Shown one piece after another: positions 1 through 8,700 of a stretch of DNA of 32,742 nucleotides. Each line of letters begins with the position of its first letter. Position 1 is the stretch's first letter. The stretch lies in assembly GCA_043810615.1 (NCBI GenBank), contig JBDROA010000195.1, positions 1-32,742 of the forward strand, read 5' to 3'. Under the pieces are notes generated by a model. That model ran no database searches. It had not been told where the DNA came from and saw nothing but the letters and a program-made list of their open reading frames with translations. Source of the stretch: VGBK01 sp043810615. Its GTDB lineage: Bacteria > Actinomycetota > Acidimicrobiia > Spongiisociales > UBA11373. The position numbers were made by a program, and so were the translations under genes.

Positions 1-1548
1 CAGTCCGGCCGCAGCTTCACGATCGCCGCCACCGGTGACGTTCTCATTCATCAGGTCATCGCGTTGGCAGCCGACGGGCACGCCCCGGGGCAGGGGACCT
101 ACGACTTCCGTCCCCTCTTCCGCCCCATCGAGCCGTGGATCGCCGAAGCCGACTTCGCCATCTGCCACCTGGAGGGCACCCTCTCGCCCACCAACACCGG
201 CCTTCTCTACCAGACGGGCGAAGAGCACCCCGCCTACTTCAACGGCCCGCACGAGGTGGCCGACGCCCTGGTCGCCACCGGGTACGACGCCTGCTCCACG
301 GCCGGGAACCACGCCCTCGACCGCGGCCTCTCCGGGGTGCGGGAGACCCTGGAGGTCCTCGACGCCGCCGCCCTGGGCCACACCGGCACCGCCCGCGATG
401 CCGACGAGCGCCTCCCCACCTTCTACCGAGTCAATGGGGTACGTGTGGCCCACCTGGCCTACACCCTCCCCGCCAACGAGCCGCTACCGGGAGACGCCCG
501 CTGGTCGATCAACATCATCGGCGCCGCCAACATCCTGGCCGACGCCCACTGGGCCCGAAGAAGCGGGGCCGAGTTCACCGTGGTCAGCCTCCACTGGGGG
601 ACGCAGTACCAGGTGGCCCCCGACGGCCCGCAGGCGAGCCTGGCCGAGACGCTCACCGCCTCGCCCGACGTCGACCTCATCCTGGGCCACCACGTCCACG
701 TGGTGCAGCCCATCGCCCGGGTCAACGGCTAAGTGGTGGTCTACGGCATGGGGGACCACCTCTCCAACATCCAGACCAAGCCCGACGGCTCCAAGTACGG
801 CGCCGAGGACGGGGTGATCGTCCACCTCAGCGTGACCGAGCAGGAGGGCGGAGGCTTCGCCGTCACCGGGATCGAAGTCACCCCCACCTGGGTGGACCCG
901 GCCACCAAGCGGATCCTGCCGGTGGAGCACACTCTGGCCCGCGGGACGGAGCCGGGAGTCGACGGGCCCCTGGAAGCCTCCCTCGCCCGCACCATGGTTC
1001 GAGTCGCCCATCTCGACCCCGACATCGCCTCCCCCACCCCCACCCCCTGGCCGTCGCTGGTGTGCGCCGGAAGGGTGGCCACCATCGTCGGCACGGCCGG
1101 ACCCGACTCCCTCATCGGCACTCCCGGCGATGACGTGATCGTCGGCCGGGGAGGCGACGATCTGGTCCTGGCCGGGGAGGGCGATGACCTCATGTGCGGT
1201 GGCGAAGGGAGCGACACAATGTGGGGCGGCCCCGGCGAGGACACCATCTACGGGGGCGCCGGCAACGACCTGCTCTCCGGCGGCGACGGTCGGGATGCCC
1301 TGTGGGGCGAGGCCGGCCACGATCGCCTCGGCGGCGGTGAGGAAGCCGATGCCCTCGACGGCGGCGAGGGCAACGACATCCTTTCCGGGCACGGCGGCGA
1401 CGACCTGCTGGATGCCGGGCCGGGGGCCGACTGGCTGCGGGGCGGCACCGGGGACGACACGCTGGTGGGATCCTCCGGGGGCGACCGCCTCCTCGGCGAC
1501 GCCGCCGACTCGTGCCGGGTGGGCGATGCTCGGACGGACTGCCGCTGA
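1..1548 (+). pseudogene. CapA-like phosphatase/RTX repeat protein, 5'-partial, split by in-frame TAA
   Basis: The reading frame is open from base 1, so the start and signal peptide lie outside the window. Residues encoded up to about 1015 form a CapA/PgsA-type (PGA_cap) metallophosphatase-like domain, with GDVLI near the start, GNHALDRG, SLHWGTQYQ and ILGHHVHVVQP. From about 1080 there are roughly 15 RTX-like nonapeptides of GGxGxDxLx type (for example GAGNDLLSG, GEGNDILSG), ending in a Cys-containing tail. The frame is broken by TAA at 730-732, just after HVVQPIARVNG, and continues in the same frame at once with VVVYGMGDHLSNI. The intact paralogue at 3930-5546 has lysine at this position, so one A-to-T change in AAA would explain the stop. 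No frameshift is present. It is probably a recent nonsense pseudogene; sequencing error or readthrough are alternatives. An intact protein would be extracellular and calcium-binding; its substrate is unknown. Confidence 0.85.
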
Positions 1549-1614
1549 GGAAGCCGGAACCGACCCCCGCGCCGGAATCGCCCGACCCGGCGCGCCGCCC
1601 CGGTGGCGACTCGG

Positions 1615-1620
1615 TACGCT
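1615..1620 (+). promoter_or_regulatory. Putative -10 element for the SLC13 permease gene
   Basis: TACGCT matches the TANNNT pattern seen before many genes here. It lies 14 nt before an in-frame ATG at 1634 and about 73 nt before the preferred start at 1694, which has its own purine-rich ribosome-binding site. No convincing -35 is seen. Confidence 0.35.
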
Positions 1621-1693
1621 TGCGGCGACGCGAATGCCCCGGGGCCACGACACCATCTTCGACCGCAAGCCCCCGGCGGCCGGGAAGGGGCGC

Positions 1694-3460
1694 ATGACCT
1701 GGGAACAGGCGACGATCTTCGCCATCCTCGGGGTCTCGCTGGTCCTCTTTGCCTGGGGCCGCTGGCGCTACGATCTCGTCGCCGTCCTGGCCGTGCTGAC
1801 GGCCACGGTCACCGGGATCATCGAGCCCCGCCAGGCTTTCCAGGGCCTGGGCCACCCGGCGGTGGTGACCGTCGTGGCGGTCCTCATCGTGGGTCGCGGC
1901 CTGGAGAGATCGGGGTTTGCCGACCTGGCCAGCCGGAAGCTCCTCGCCCTCGGCGATCACGGCATCCTCCAACTCGCCGTGCTCACCGGCCTCGTCCTGC
2001 TCACCTCGGCCTTCATCAACAACGTGGGAGCCCTCGCCCTCTTCCTGCCGGTGGCGCTGCGGGTGAGCCGGGCCACCGGCCAGCCGCCCTCCCGGCTCCT
2101 GATGCCCCTCGCCTTCGCCTCGCTGTTCGGCGGCCTGCTGACGCTGATCGGCACCCCGCCCAACATCATCATCGCCACCTTCAGAGACCGGGCCGGGGGT
2201 GAGGGCTTCGGCATGTTCGACTTCTCCCCGGTGGGAGGGACGGTGGCCTTCCTGGGTCTGGCCGTCATGATCCTGGTCGGTTGGCGCCTGGTGCCGGTGC
2301 GCCGCAGCGGCACCACCCCGGGAACCCTGTTTGAAGTGGCAACCTACCTGACGGAGTTGCGGGTGCCCCCCGGTTCCGGGGCCGACGGGGCGCCCCTGGA
2401 CAAGGTGATTGAGGACGCCGATATCGTGGCGGTGAGCCTGGTGCGAGACGACCAGCAGCGAACCGAGTTGCCCCTCTTCACCGTGCTGCTCGCCGGCGAC
2501 GTGCTGGTCGTCGAAGGCGGTCCCGACGCCATCGACAGCCTGATCTCCCGATTCGGCTTCGACCTCGGGGGCACGCCGAAAGGAGGCGCGGCGATCAAGG
2601 GCCTGAGCCTGTTCGAAGCCGTGGTCCCTCCGGGGGCCTTCGCCGTGGGGCGCAGCGCCACCGGCCTGCGCCTGCGCGGGCGCCACGCCGTGAACCTCCT
2701 CGGCGTGGCCCGGGCCGGAGAGCGCATCCACCAGCGCCTGGCCGAGGTTCGCTTCGAGGTCGGGGACGTCCTGCTGCTCCAGGCCAGGGAGTCCGCGGCC
2801 CGGGCTGCGATCGCCGACCTCGGCTGCCTCCCCCTGGCCGAGCGGGAACTGACGCTGGGCACCAACCGGCGTCTCGCCCTCGGCACCGGGATCTTCGCCA
2901 CCGCCGTCGTGGTCACCTCCGTGGGGTGGCTCCCCGTCGAATTGGCCTTCTCGATCGCCGCCCTGGCCATGGTGCTCACCAAGCTGATATCACTAGAGGG
3001 GGCCTATCGGGCCGTCGACCTCCCGATCGTCGTGCTCCTCGCCGCGATGCTCCCGGTGGGAGAGGCCCTCGAGACCACCGGAGGCGCCGAACTGATCGCC
3101 CGGCGCATGGTCGCCATGGGCGGCAGGGCTTCTCCCGCCTTGCTGGTGGCCGGGATCATGGCCGTCGTGATGCTCCTCTCGAACATCATCAACAATGCCG
3201 CCGCCGCCGCCGTCGCCGCCCCCATCGCGATACGGGTGGCGGAGAGCCTGGGGGTGTCGACGGATCCGTTGCTCATGGCGGTGGCCATCGGGGCGTCCTT
3301 GCCGCTCCTCACCCCCATCGGCCACCAGTCGAACCTGCTCGTGATGGCGCCGGGCGGGTACCGTTTCGGCGACTACTGGCGCCTCGGGCTCCCGCTCTCC
3401 CTCCTGTCGATCGCGGCCGGCACAGGGATGATCCTTTGGGTGTGGCCGCTGGGCGGATGA
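1694..3460 (+). CDS. SLC13/DASS-type permease with two central TrkA-C (RCK_C) domains
   Basis: A 588-residue integral membrane transporter. The N-terminal half has several hydrophobic helices, the SAFINNVGALALFLP stretch and the LIGTPPNIII signature of the divalent-anion:Na+ symporter family. The middle of the protein is soluble and reads as two TrkA-C-like domains (around DADIVAVSLVRDD and VGRSATGLRLRG). The second membrane half carries NIINNAAAAAVAAP and LTPIGHQSNLLVMAPGGYRFGDYWR. This order (TM, two RCK_C, TM) is usual for bacterial SLC13 permeases. Substrates in the family include sulfate and dicarboxylates; nothing here picks one. The ATG at 1694 was chosen because GGGAAGGGG precedes it and the first helix starts directly; an in-frame ATG at 1634 would add 20 polar residues. 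It sits between the two CapA-RTX paralogues, with no evident functional link to them. Confidence 0.85.
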   Translation: MTWEQATIFAILGVSLVLFAWGRWRYDLVAVLAVLTATVTGIIEPRQAFQGLGHPAVVTVVAVLIVGRGLERSGFADLASRKLLALGDHGILQLAVLTGLVLLTSAFINNVGALALFLPVALRVSRATGQPPSRLLMPLAFASLFGGLLTLIGTPPNIIIATFRDRAGGEGFGMFDFSPVGGTVAFLGLAVMILVGWRLVPVRRSGTTPGTLFEVATYLTELRVPPGSGADGAPLDKVIEDADIVAVSLVRDDQQRTELPLFTVLLAGDVLVVEGGPDAIDSLISRFGFDLGGTPKGGAAIKGLSLFEAVVPPGAFAVGRSATGLRLRGRHAVNLLGVARAGERIHQRLAEVRFEVGDVLLLQARESAARAAIADLGCLPLAERELTLGTNRRLALGTGIFATAVVVTSVGWLPVELAFSIAALAMVLTKLISLEGAYRAVDLPIVVLLAAMLPVGEALETTGGAELIARRMVAMGGRASPALLVAGIMAVVMLLSNIINNAAAAAVAAPIAIRVAESLGVSTDPLLMAVAIGASLPLLTPIGHQSNLLVMAPGGYRFGDYWRLGLPLSLLSIAAGTGMILWVWPLGG

Positions 3461-3467
3461 GGCGCAC

Positions 3468-3827
3468 TCAGGTGAGCACGAACACCAGGCCGGGGGCCGC
3501 CACCAGGAGCGTGACTACCCCGGCCACGATCGGCCCCACCGTGGACGACTGGTAGCGGCCCCCGTCGAGTTGCAGCGTCACGCGCAGGTACCGGGCGGTG
3601 GAGGCCACCGCGGCGACCGCTCCCAGGAAGATGAGGGCCGGGCCGAGGGCGTTGGCGGTGGGGCCCTCGGTGTCGACCGGTTCGGCCACGAGCACCCCCA
3701 GGCCGATGAAGGCCGGGCAGGTGCGCACCCAGGACAGGAACATGCGCTCGTTGGCCAGATGGTCACGCGCCAGCGTGCCCTCGCTCCCGCGGACCTCCCC
3801 CCGGGTGAAGAAACGGCGCAGGCTCAC
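3468..3827 (-). CDS. DUF202 (YidH-like) small membrane protein
   Basis: A 119-residue protein with the DUF202 signature RDHLANERMFLSWVRT near residues 22-37, followed by three hydrophobic segments (GLGVLVAE, ALIFLGAVAAVAS and IVAGVVTLLVAAPGLVFVL). This matches the usual length and three-helix topology of YidH-type inner-membrane proteins, whose function is unknown. The GTG start at 3825-3827 lies 6 nt downstream of a TATGTT -10 hexamer, so the message is probably leaderless. It is transcribed towards the SLC13 gene, with only 7 bp between the stops, and diverges from the second CapA-RTX gene. Confidence 0.85.
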   Translation of the reverse strand: MSLRRFFTRGEVRGSEGTLARDHLANERMFLSWVRTCPAFIGLGVLVAEPVDTEGPTANALGPALIFLGAVAAVASTARYLRVTLQLDGGRYQSSTVGPIVAGVVTLLVAAPGLVFVLT

Positions 3828-3833
3828 TGGGCC

Positions 3834-3839
3834 AACATA
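3834..3839 (-). promoter_or_regulatory. -10 hexamer of a leaderless promoter for the DUF202 gene
   Basis: Read on the minus strand this is TATGTT, 6 nt before the GTG start at 3827. The spacing puts the expected transcription start on or beside the start codon. Confidence 0.5.
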
Positions 3840-3899
3840 CCGCCCGACGCACTCAAGCGACCAGACCCCCCTCCGATCGCACCCCGCTTCCGGCCGGCC

Positions 3900-3905
3900 T
3901 ACCCT
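3900..3905 (+). promoter_or_regulatory. Putative -10 element for the second CapA-RTX gene
   Basis: TACCCT lies 24 nt before the GTG start at 3930. That leaves a short leader containing GGGAGCGGGA as ribosome-binding site. It is in the divergent gap with the DUF202 gene. Confidence 0.4.
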
Positions 3906-3929
3906 GCGTGCCCCCGAACGGGAGCGGGA

Positions 3930-5546
3930 GTGCTCCGCCGCACACTGGTCGTTGCTGCCCTCGTGGCCGCCCTGCCCTCCCTTGCCCCCTGTGCCCGGGC
4001 CGACGGCAGCCGCTCCTTCACCCTCACCGCCGGTGGGGACATCCTCATCCAGCAGGCCGTCGTCGTCGCCGCCGAGTCCCAGGTACCCGGGGAGGGCACG
4101 TGGGACTTCGTACCCCTGTTACGCCTGATCGAGCCCTGGATAGCCGACGCCGACTTCGCCATCTGCCACCTGGAGAGCACCCTCTCGCCGACGAACACCA
4201 ACCTCCTGTACGACGAGAGCGGCATGCCCCGCTTCAACGGCCCGCGCGAAGTGGCCACGGCGCTCGCCGCCGTCGGCTACGACGCTTGCTCCACCGCCAG
4301 CAACCATGCCTTCGACCGCGGGCGAACGGGTATCGCCGAGACCCTGGAGGTGCTCGACGCCGCCGGGATCGGCCACACCGGCACGGCCCGCACTGCCGAA
4401 GAGCGGCTGCCCGCCCTGTACCTGGTCAACGGGATACAGGTGGCCCACATCTCCTACTCCACGGGCACCAACTTCCGCCCCCTTCCCGCCGATGCCCGCT
4501 GGTCGGTGAACGTCGTGGACGCCGGCGCCATCCTCGCCGACGCCCGCTGGGCCCGGGAGCAGGGAGCCGAGTTCACCATCGTCAGCCTGCACTGGGGCAC
4601 GCCCTACCAGGTGGCCCCGGACGCCCCGCAGAAGCTCCTCGCGGCCACGCTGGCCGCCTCACCCGACGTGGACCTGATTCTGGGCCACCACTCCCACATG
4701 GTGCAGCCGATCACCCGCCTCCACGGCAAGCTGGTCGTCTACGGCATGGGCGATCAGCTCTCGGACATCCACGGCGGGCCGTTCTACGGGCCGGGAGCGG
4801 GCGATGGGATGATGGTCCACCTCACCGTCGCCGAGCAGCCCGGCGGCGGCTTCGCGGTCACCGAACTCGCCGTCGTCCCCACCTGGGTGGACCAGGCCAC
4901 GGGGCGCGTGCTGCCCATCGACCACATGCTGGCCTATGCCCCCGACGCCTCCCTCGATCCCTCGCTCGAGGCCTCCCGCGCCCTGACCCTGGAGCGAATC
5001 GGCCTCCTCGGCTCCGAGGAGGCCGATCTCACCCCCACTCCCTGGCCTTCCCTGCTTTGTGCCGGCCGGGTGGCCACCCTCGCCGGCACCGCCGGCACCG
5101 ACGTCATCCTGGGCACGCCGGAAGACGACGTGATCGTCGGCCGGGGAGGGAACGACCTGATCCTGGCCGGAGAGGGGGACGACCTGGTGTGCGCCGGAGA
5201 GGGGGACGACAGGGTGTGGGGTGGCCCCGGCCGGGACGCCATCTACGGAGGAGCAGGCAACGACCTGCTCTCCGGCGGCGACGGGTCCGACCGGCTATTC
5301 GGCGAAGACGCGGACGACCGGATCGGAGGCGGGGAAGGGACCGACAGCCTCCACGGCGGCGGCGGGAACGATGTCCTGTCCGGGCACGGTGGCAACGACC
5401 TCCTGGTCGCCGGGCCGGGGACGGACTGGCTGCGGGGGGGCAGCGGCACCGACACCCTGCTGGCCTCATCAGGGCTCGACGCCCTCCTCGGAGACGATGC
5501 CGACACGTGTCGGCTGGGCGCGGCGGTAGTGGCCTGCGGCTGTTGA
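3930..5546 (+). CDS. Secreted CapA-like metallophosphatase with C-terminal RTX calcium-binding repeats
   Basis: A 538-residue exported protein, the intact paralogue of the broken gene at the window start. The GTG start is preceded by GGGAGCGGGA and opens a signal peptide (VLRRTLVVAALVAALPSLA, cleavage probably near CARADG). A CapA/PGA_cap domain follows, with GGDILIQQ, SNHAFDRG, SLHWGTPYQ, ILGHHSHMVQP and VYGMGDQLSD. After a linker ending PTPWPSLLCAG come about 15 glycine/aspartate nonapeptides (GAGNDLLSG, HGGNDLLVA, GPGTDWLRG), then a Cys-rich end. RTX repeats fold as a calcium-loaded beta roll outside the cell. CapA-family proteins are linked to poly-gamma-glutamate capsule in Bacillus, but no pgsBC homologue is present, so that role should not be assumed. 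The RTX tail may tether the enzyme to the cell surface or stabilise it. Neighbours are a divergent DUF202 gene and convergent dnaE2. Confidence 0.85.
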   Translation: MLRRTLVVAALVAALPSLAPCARADGSRSFTLTAGGDILIQQAVVVAAESQVPGEGTWDFVPLLRLIEPWIADADFAICHLESTLSPTNTNLLYDESGMPRFNGPREVATALAAVGYDACSTASNHAFDRGRTGIAETLEVLDAAGIGHTGTARTAEERLPALYLVNGIQVAHISYSTGTNFRPLPADARWSVNVVDAGAILADARWAREQGAEFTIVSLHWGTPYQVAPDAPQKLLAATLAASPDVDLILGHHSHMVQPITRLHGKLVVYGMGDQLSDIHGGPFYGPGAGDGMMVHLTVAEQPGGGFAVTELAVVPTWVDQATGRVLPIDHMLAYAPDASLDPSLEASRALTLERIGLLGSEEADLTPTPWPSLLCAGRVATLAGTAGTDVILGTPEDDVIVGRGGNDLILAGEGDDLVCAGEGDDRVWGGPGRDAIYGGAGNDLLSGGDGSDRLFGEDADDRIGGGEGTDSLHGGGGNDVLSGHGGNDLLVAGPGTDWLRGGSGTDTLLASSGLDALLGDDADTCRLGAAVVACGC

Positions 5547-5759
5547 AAGCGGGGAGACGACCCTGCAGGCGCCCACGGACCGCCTCAGCCCGACTCGAGC
5601 CAGCAGATGGCCTCGCTGCGGCTGGGGAAGAACCGGAGCCGGGTTCTCCGGTTGGCCTCGTGCCGGGGCTCGGGGAAGCGCGCCGAGTGGGCCGTCGGGT
5701 TGGGCGCCGCCGCCGCCAGGCGGAGCCTCCCCGACCATCATGGGGAGGGTGAGACGGGG
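5547..5759. other. Convergent intergenic region, no supported gene
   Basis: This gap separates the CapA-RTX stop from the dnaE2 stop. It holds one clear hairpin, listed separately. One minus-strand frame contains a protein-like stretch (RFPEPRHEANRRTRLRFF and following residues) but has no ATG, GTG or TTG start, so at most it is a remnant. Confidence 0.5.
5631..5653. terminator. Hairpin between convergent genes, possible terminator
   Basis: AACCGGAG and CTCCGGTT form a perfect 8-bp stem around a 7-nt loop, between the CapA-RTX and dnaE2 stop codons. There is no T-tract, so rho-independent activity is doubtful. The position suits a bidirectional termination or mRNA-protecting stem. Confidence 0.35.
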
Positions 5760-8700
5760 CTACCTGCCCCAGTACGCCCAGTTGCGGGAGCGCACATCTC
5801 GCACCTCGTCGGGCCAGGGGTGGAAGCGGCGGGCCACCAGGTTGGTGACCCCGTCTCGGCACTCCACCACCCCCTCGAGCACCACCCCCACCGACTTGCG
5901 GGCCACCGCCCGATTGGCATCCCACACCCCGGGGAGCACCACCACGTTGAGCAGACCGGTCTCGTCCTCCAGGTTCAGGAAAATGACCCCTTTGGCGGTC
6001 ATGGGCCGCTGGCGGTGGGTGACCAGGCCGCCCACGGCCACTCGGCGCCCGTGCTTTCCCCCCACCACCTCGGCCACGGGCAGGCACCCCCGGGCCGCCA
6101 GCCACTCCCGGACGAAGGTCACCGGGTGGCGCACCGAGACCCCGGTAGCCCACAGGTCGGCCCGGGTCTCCTCGGCCGGGGTCATGGGGGCCAGGCGGGG
6201 GGCCTCGGCCCCCTCGGCCAGGGCGAGGCGCCCCGGGCCCATGCCGCCCAGTGCCCCCGCCGCCCACAGGCCCTCCCGCCGGTCCACCCCCAGGCTCGCC
6301 AGCGCCCCGGCGGCGGCCAGGCCCTCGAGGCCCTCCACTCGCAGGCCGGTGCGCTGCGCCAGGTCTACCACCCCGGCGAACGGGCCGCCCACTACACGCG
6401 CCCCCTCGATGCGGGTGACCTCGACCTCGCCCAGGTCGCGCACGTAGCGCAGGCCGAGGCGCACCGCCGTCGCCAGGCGCAGCGGGTCGTCGAGGAGGCC
6501 CCTCCCCCGCCGCCACGAGAGCCCGGCGACGGCGACCACGTCGCCGGGGTCGGCGGCCAGGGGGACCACGGTGCAGTCGAAGGCCGACTCGTTCACGTCG
6601 GGAGGGAGCACCACCACCCCGTGACGCCCGGCGTCGGCCACCAGCGTGTTCGGGGAGTAGAAGCCCATGGGTTGGGCGTTGAGCAGGCCCGCCAGGTACT
6701 CGGTGGGCCAGTGGGCGCGCAGCCAGGCCGACATGTAGACGATGTAGGCGAACGACACCGAATGGCTCTCGGGGAAGCCGAACGAGGCGAACCCCTGCAG
6801 CTTCTCCCAGATCTCGTCGGCGGCCTTCCCGGTGATGCCGCGGCCGGCCATGCCGGCGTAGGTCTCCGCCCGCAGCTTGGCCATCTCCTCGTCGGAGCGC
6901 TTGTGGGTCATCGCCTGACGGAGGCGGTCGGACTGCCCGGGGGTGTAGCCGGCGCAGACCCGGGCCAGTTCCATGAGTTGCTCCTGGAACACCGGCACCC
7001 CCAGGGTCTTGGCCAGGATCGGCTCGGTCGCCGGGTGGGGGTAGGCCACCGCTTCCTCGCCGTTGCGGCGGCGCAAGAAGGGGTGCACCGAATGCCCCTG
7101 GATGGGGCCGGGGCGGATCAGAGCCACCTCGACGGCCAGGTCGTAGAAGGTCTTCGGCTTCATGCGGGGCAGAGTGGCCATCTGCGCCCGCGACTCCACC
7201 TGGAAGACCCCCACGGTGTCGGCCCGGGTGAGCATCTGGTAAACGGCCGGCTCCTGAGGGAGGGCGGCCAGGTCGAGGCGCACCCCGTGCACCTCCTCGA
7301 CGGTATCCACCGCCAGGTGGAGGGCATTGAGCATGCCCAGGCCGAGCAGGTCGAACTTGACGATGCCCATGGAGGCGCAGTCGTCCTTGTCCCACTGCAG
7401 CACCGAGCGGCCTTCCATACGCCCCCACTCCAGGGGAACCACCTCCCATAGCGGGCGATCGGCGATCACCATGCCCCCGGAGTGGATGCCCAAGTGGCGG
7501 GGAAAGCCGTCGAGGCGGCGGCAGGCGTCGAGGATGAGGCAGCCGCTGCGCCCCGAGGGGAGGTCGACGAACTCGGGGATGGCTTGGGTGCGGCGGGTGT
7601 CGAGGTACTTGGTCAACCCGTTCACCTGGGCCTGGGTGAGCCCGAAGGCCTTGCCCACGTCCTGCAGCACCGAGCGAGCCCGGCAGGTGATGACGTTGGC
7701 CACCATGGCCGCCCGCTCCCGCCCGTAGCGCTGGTAGCAGTACTGGATGACCTCCTCGCGCCGCTCCGCCTCGAAATCCACATCGATATCGGGGGGCCGC
7801 CCCCGCTCGGCCGACAGGAAGCGTTCGAAGGGGAGGCCGAGGCGGATGGGATCCACCCGGGTCACTCCCAGGCAGCGGCACACCGCCGAGTCGGCGCCCG
7901 AGCCGCGGATCTGGCAGTAGATGCCTCGCTCCCAGGCGAAGCGCACGATGTCCCACACCACCAGGAAATAGCCGGGGAAGCCCAGCTCGCCGATGACCCC
8001 CAGTTCGTGCTCCAGGCGAGCGGCGGCCGTCGGGTCGACCGCTCCCGGCCCCTCCCCGGGGTAGACCTCGCGGGCTCCTTCGAGCACCAGGTGGCGCAGG
8101 TAGTCCATCTCGTTGCGGAAGTCCCCCGGCATGGGGAAGTCGGGGAGGCGGGGGGCCACCAGGCGCAGGTCGAAAGCCAGGGCCGCTCCCAGGTCGGCGG
8201 CCCGGACCACCGCTCCCGGGTAGCGCGCGAAGCGCCGCGCCATCTCCTGCGGGGGCTTGAGGTGGCGCTCGTCGGTGGCCGGCCAGAAGCCGTGCCCTTC
8301 CTCCAGCGGACGGCGCCCCCCGATGGCGGCGAGCACCTCGGCCAGATCGACCTGGGAGCGGTCGTGGTAGTGCACGTTGTTGGTGGCCACCAGGGGCAGA
8401 CGGAGGCGGCCCGCCACCTCGGCGAGCAGATCGTTGCGCGGGTCGTCCTCGGGCATGGCGTGGTGCCACACCTCCACGAAGAAGCGGGCGGGAAAGACCT
8501 CCCGGAGACGAGCCGCCGCCCGCATCGCCCCATCGAGATCGCCCTCCTGCGCCCCCCGGGGCACCGCCCCCTGCCGGCACCCGCTGAGGGCGACCAGGCG
8601 CCCGGCAGCCGAGGCCGCCACCAGGTCGTCCCAGGAGTAGACGGGGCGGCCCTTCTCCCCCCGGAACTGGGCCCGGGTCACCAACCCGGAGAGAGCGGCG

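Noticed and set aside
1080..1545. RTX-encoding DNA as a CRISPR-like or tandem nucleotide repeat
   Set aside because: The periodicity is 27 nt and follows the nonapeptide code; the copies diverge in sequence and lack spacers.
484..2731. Very long minus-strand open frames across the CapA-RTX and SLC13 genes
   Set aside because: Arg/Gly/His/Pro-rich low-complexity translations antisense to well-supported genes; shadows caused by high GC content.
5588..5740. Minus-strand frame with RFPEPRHEANRRTRLRFF downstream of dnaE2
   Set aside because: The composition looks protein-like, but there is no ATG, GTG or TTG in the open stretch and no ribosome-binding site, so it is not called as a gene.
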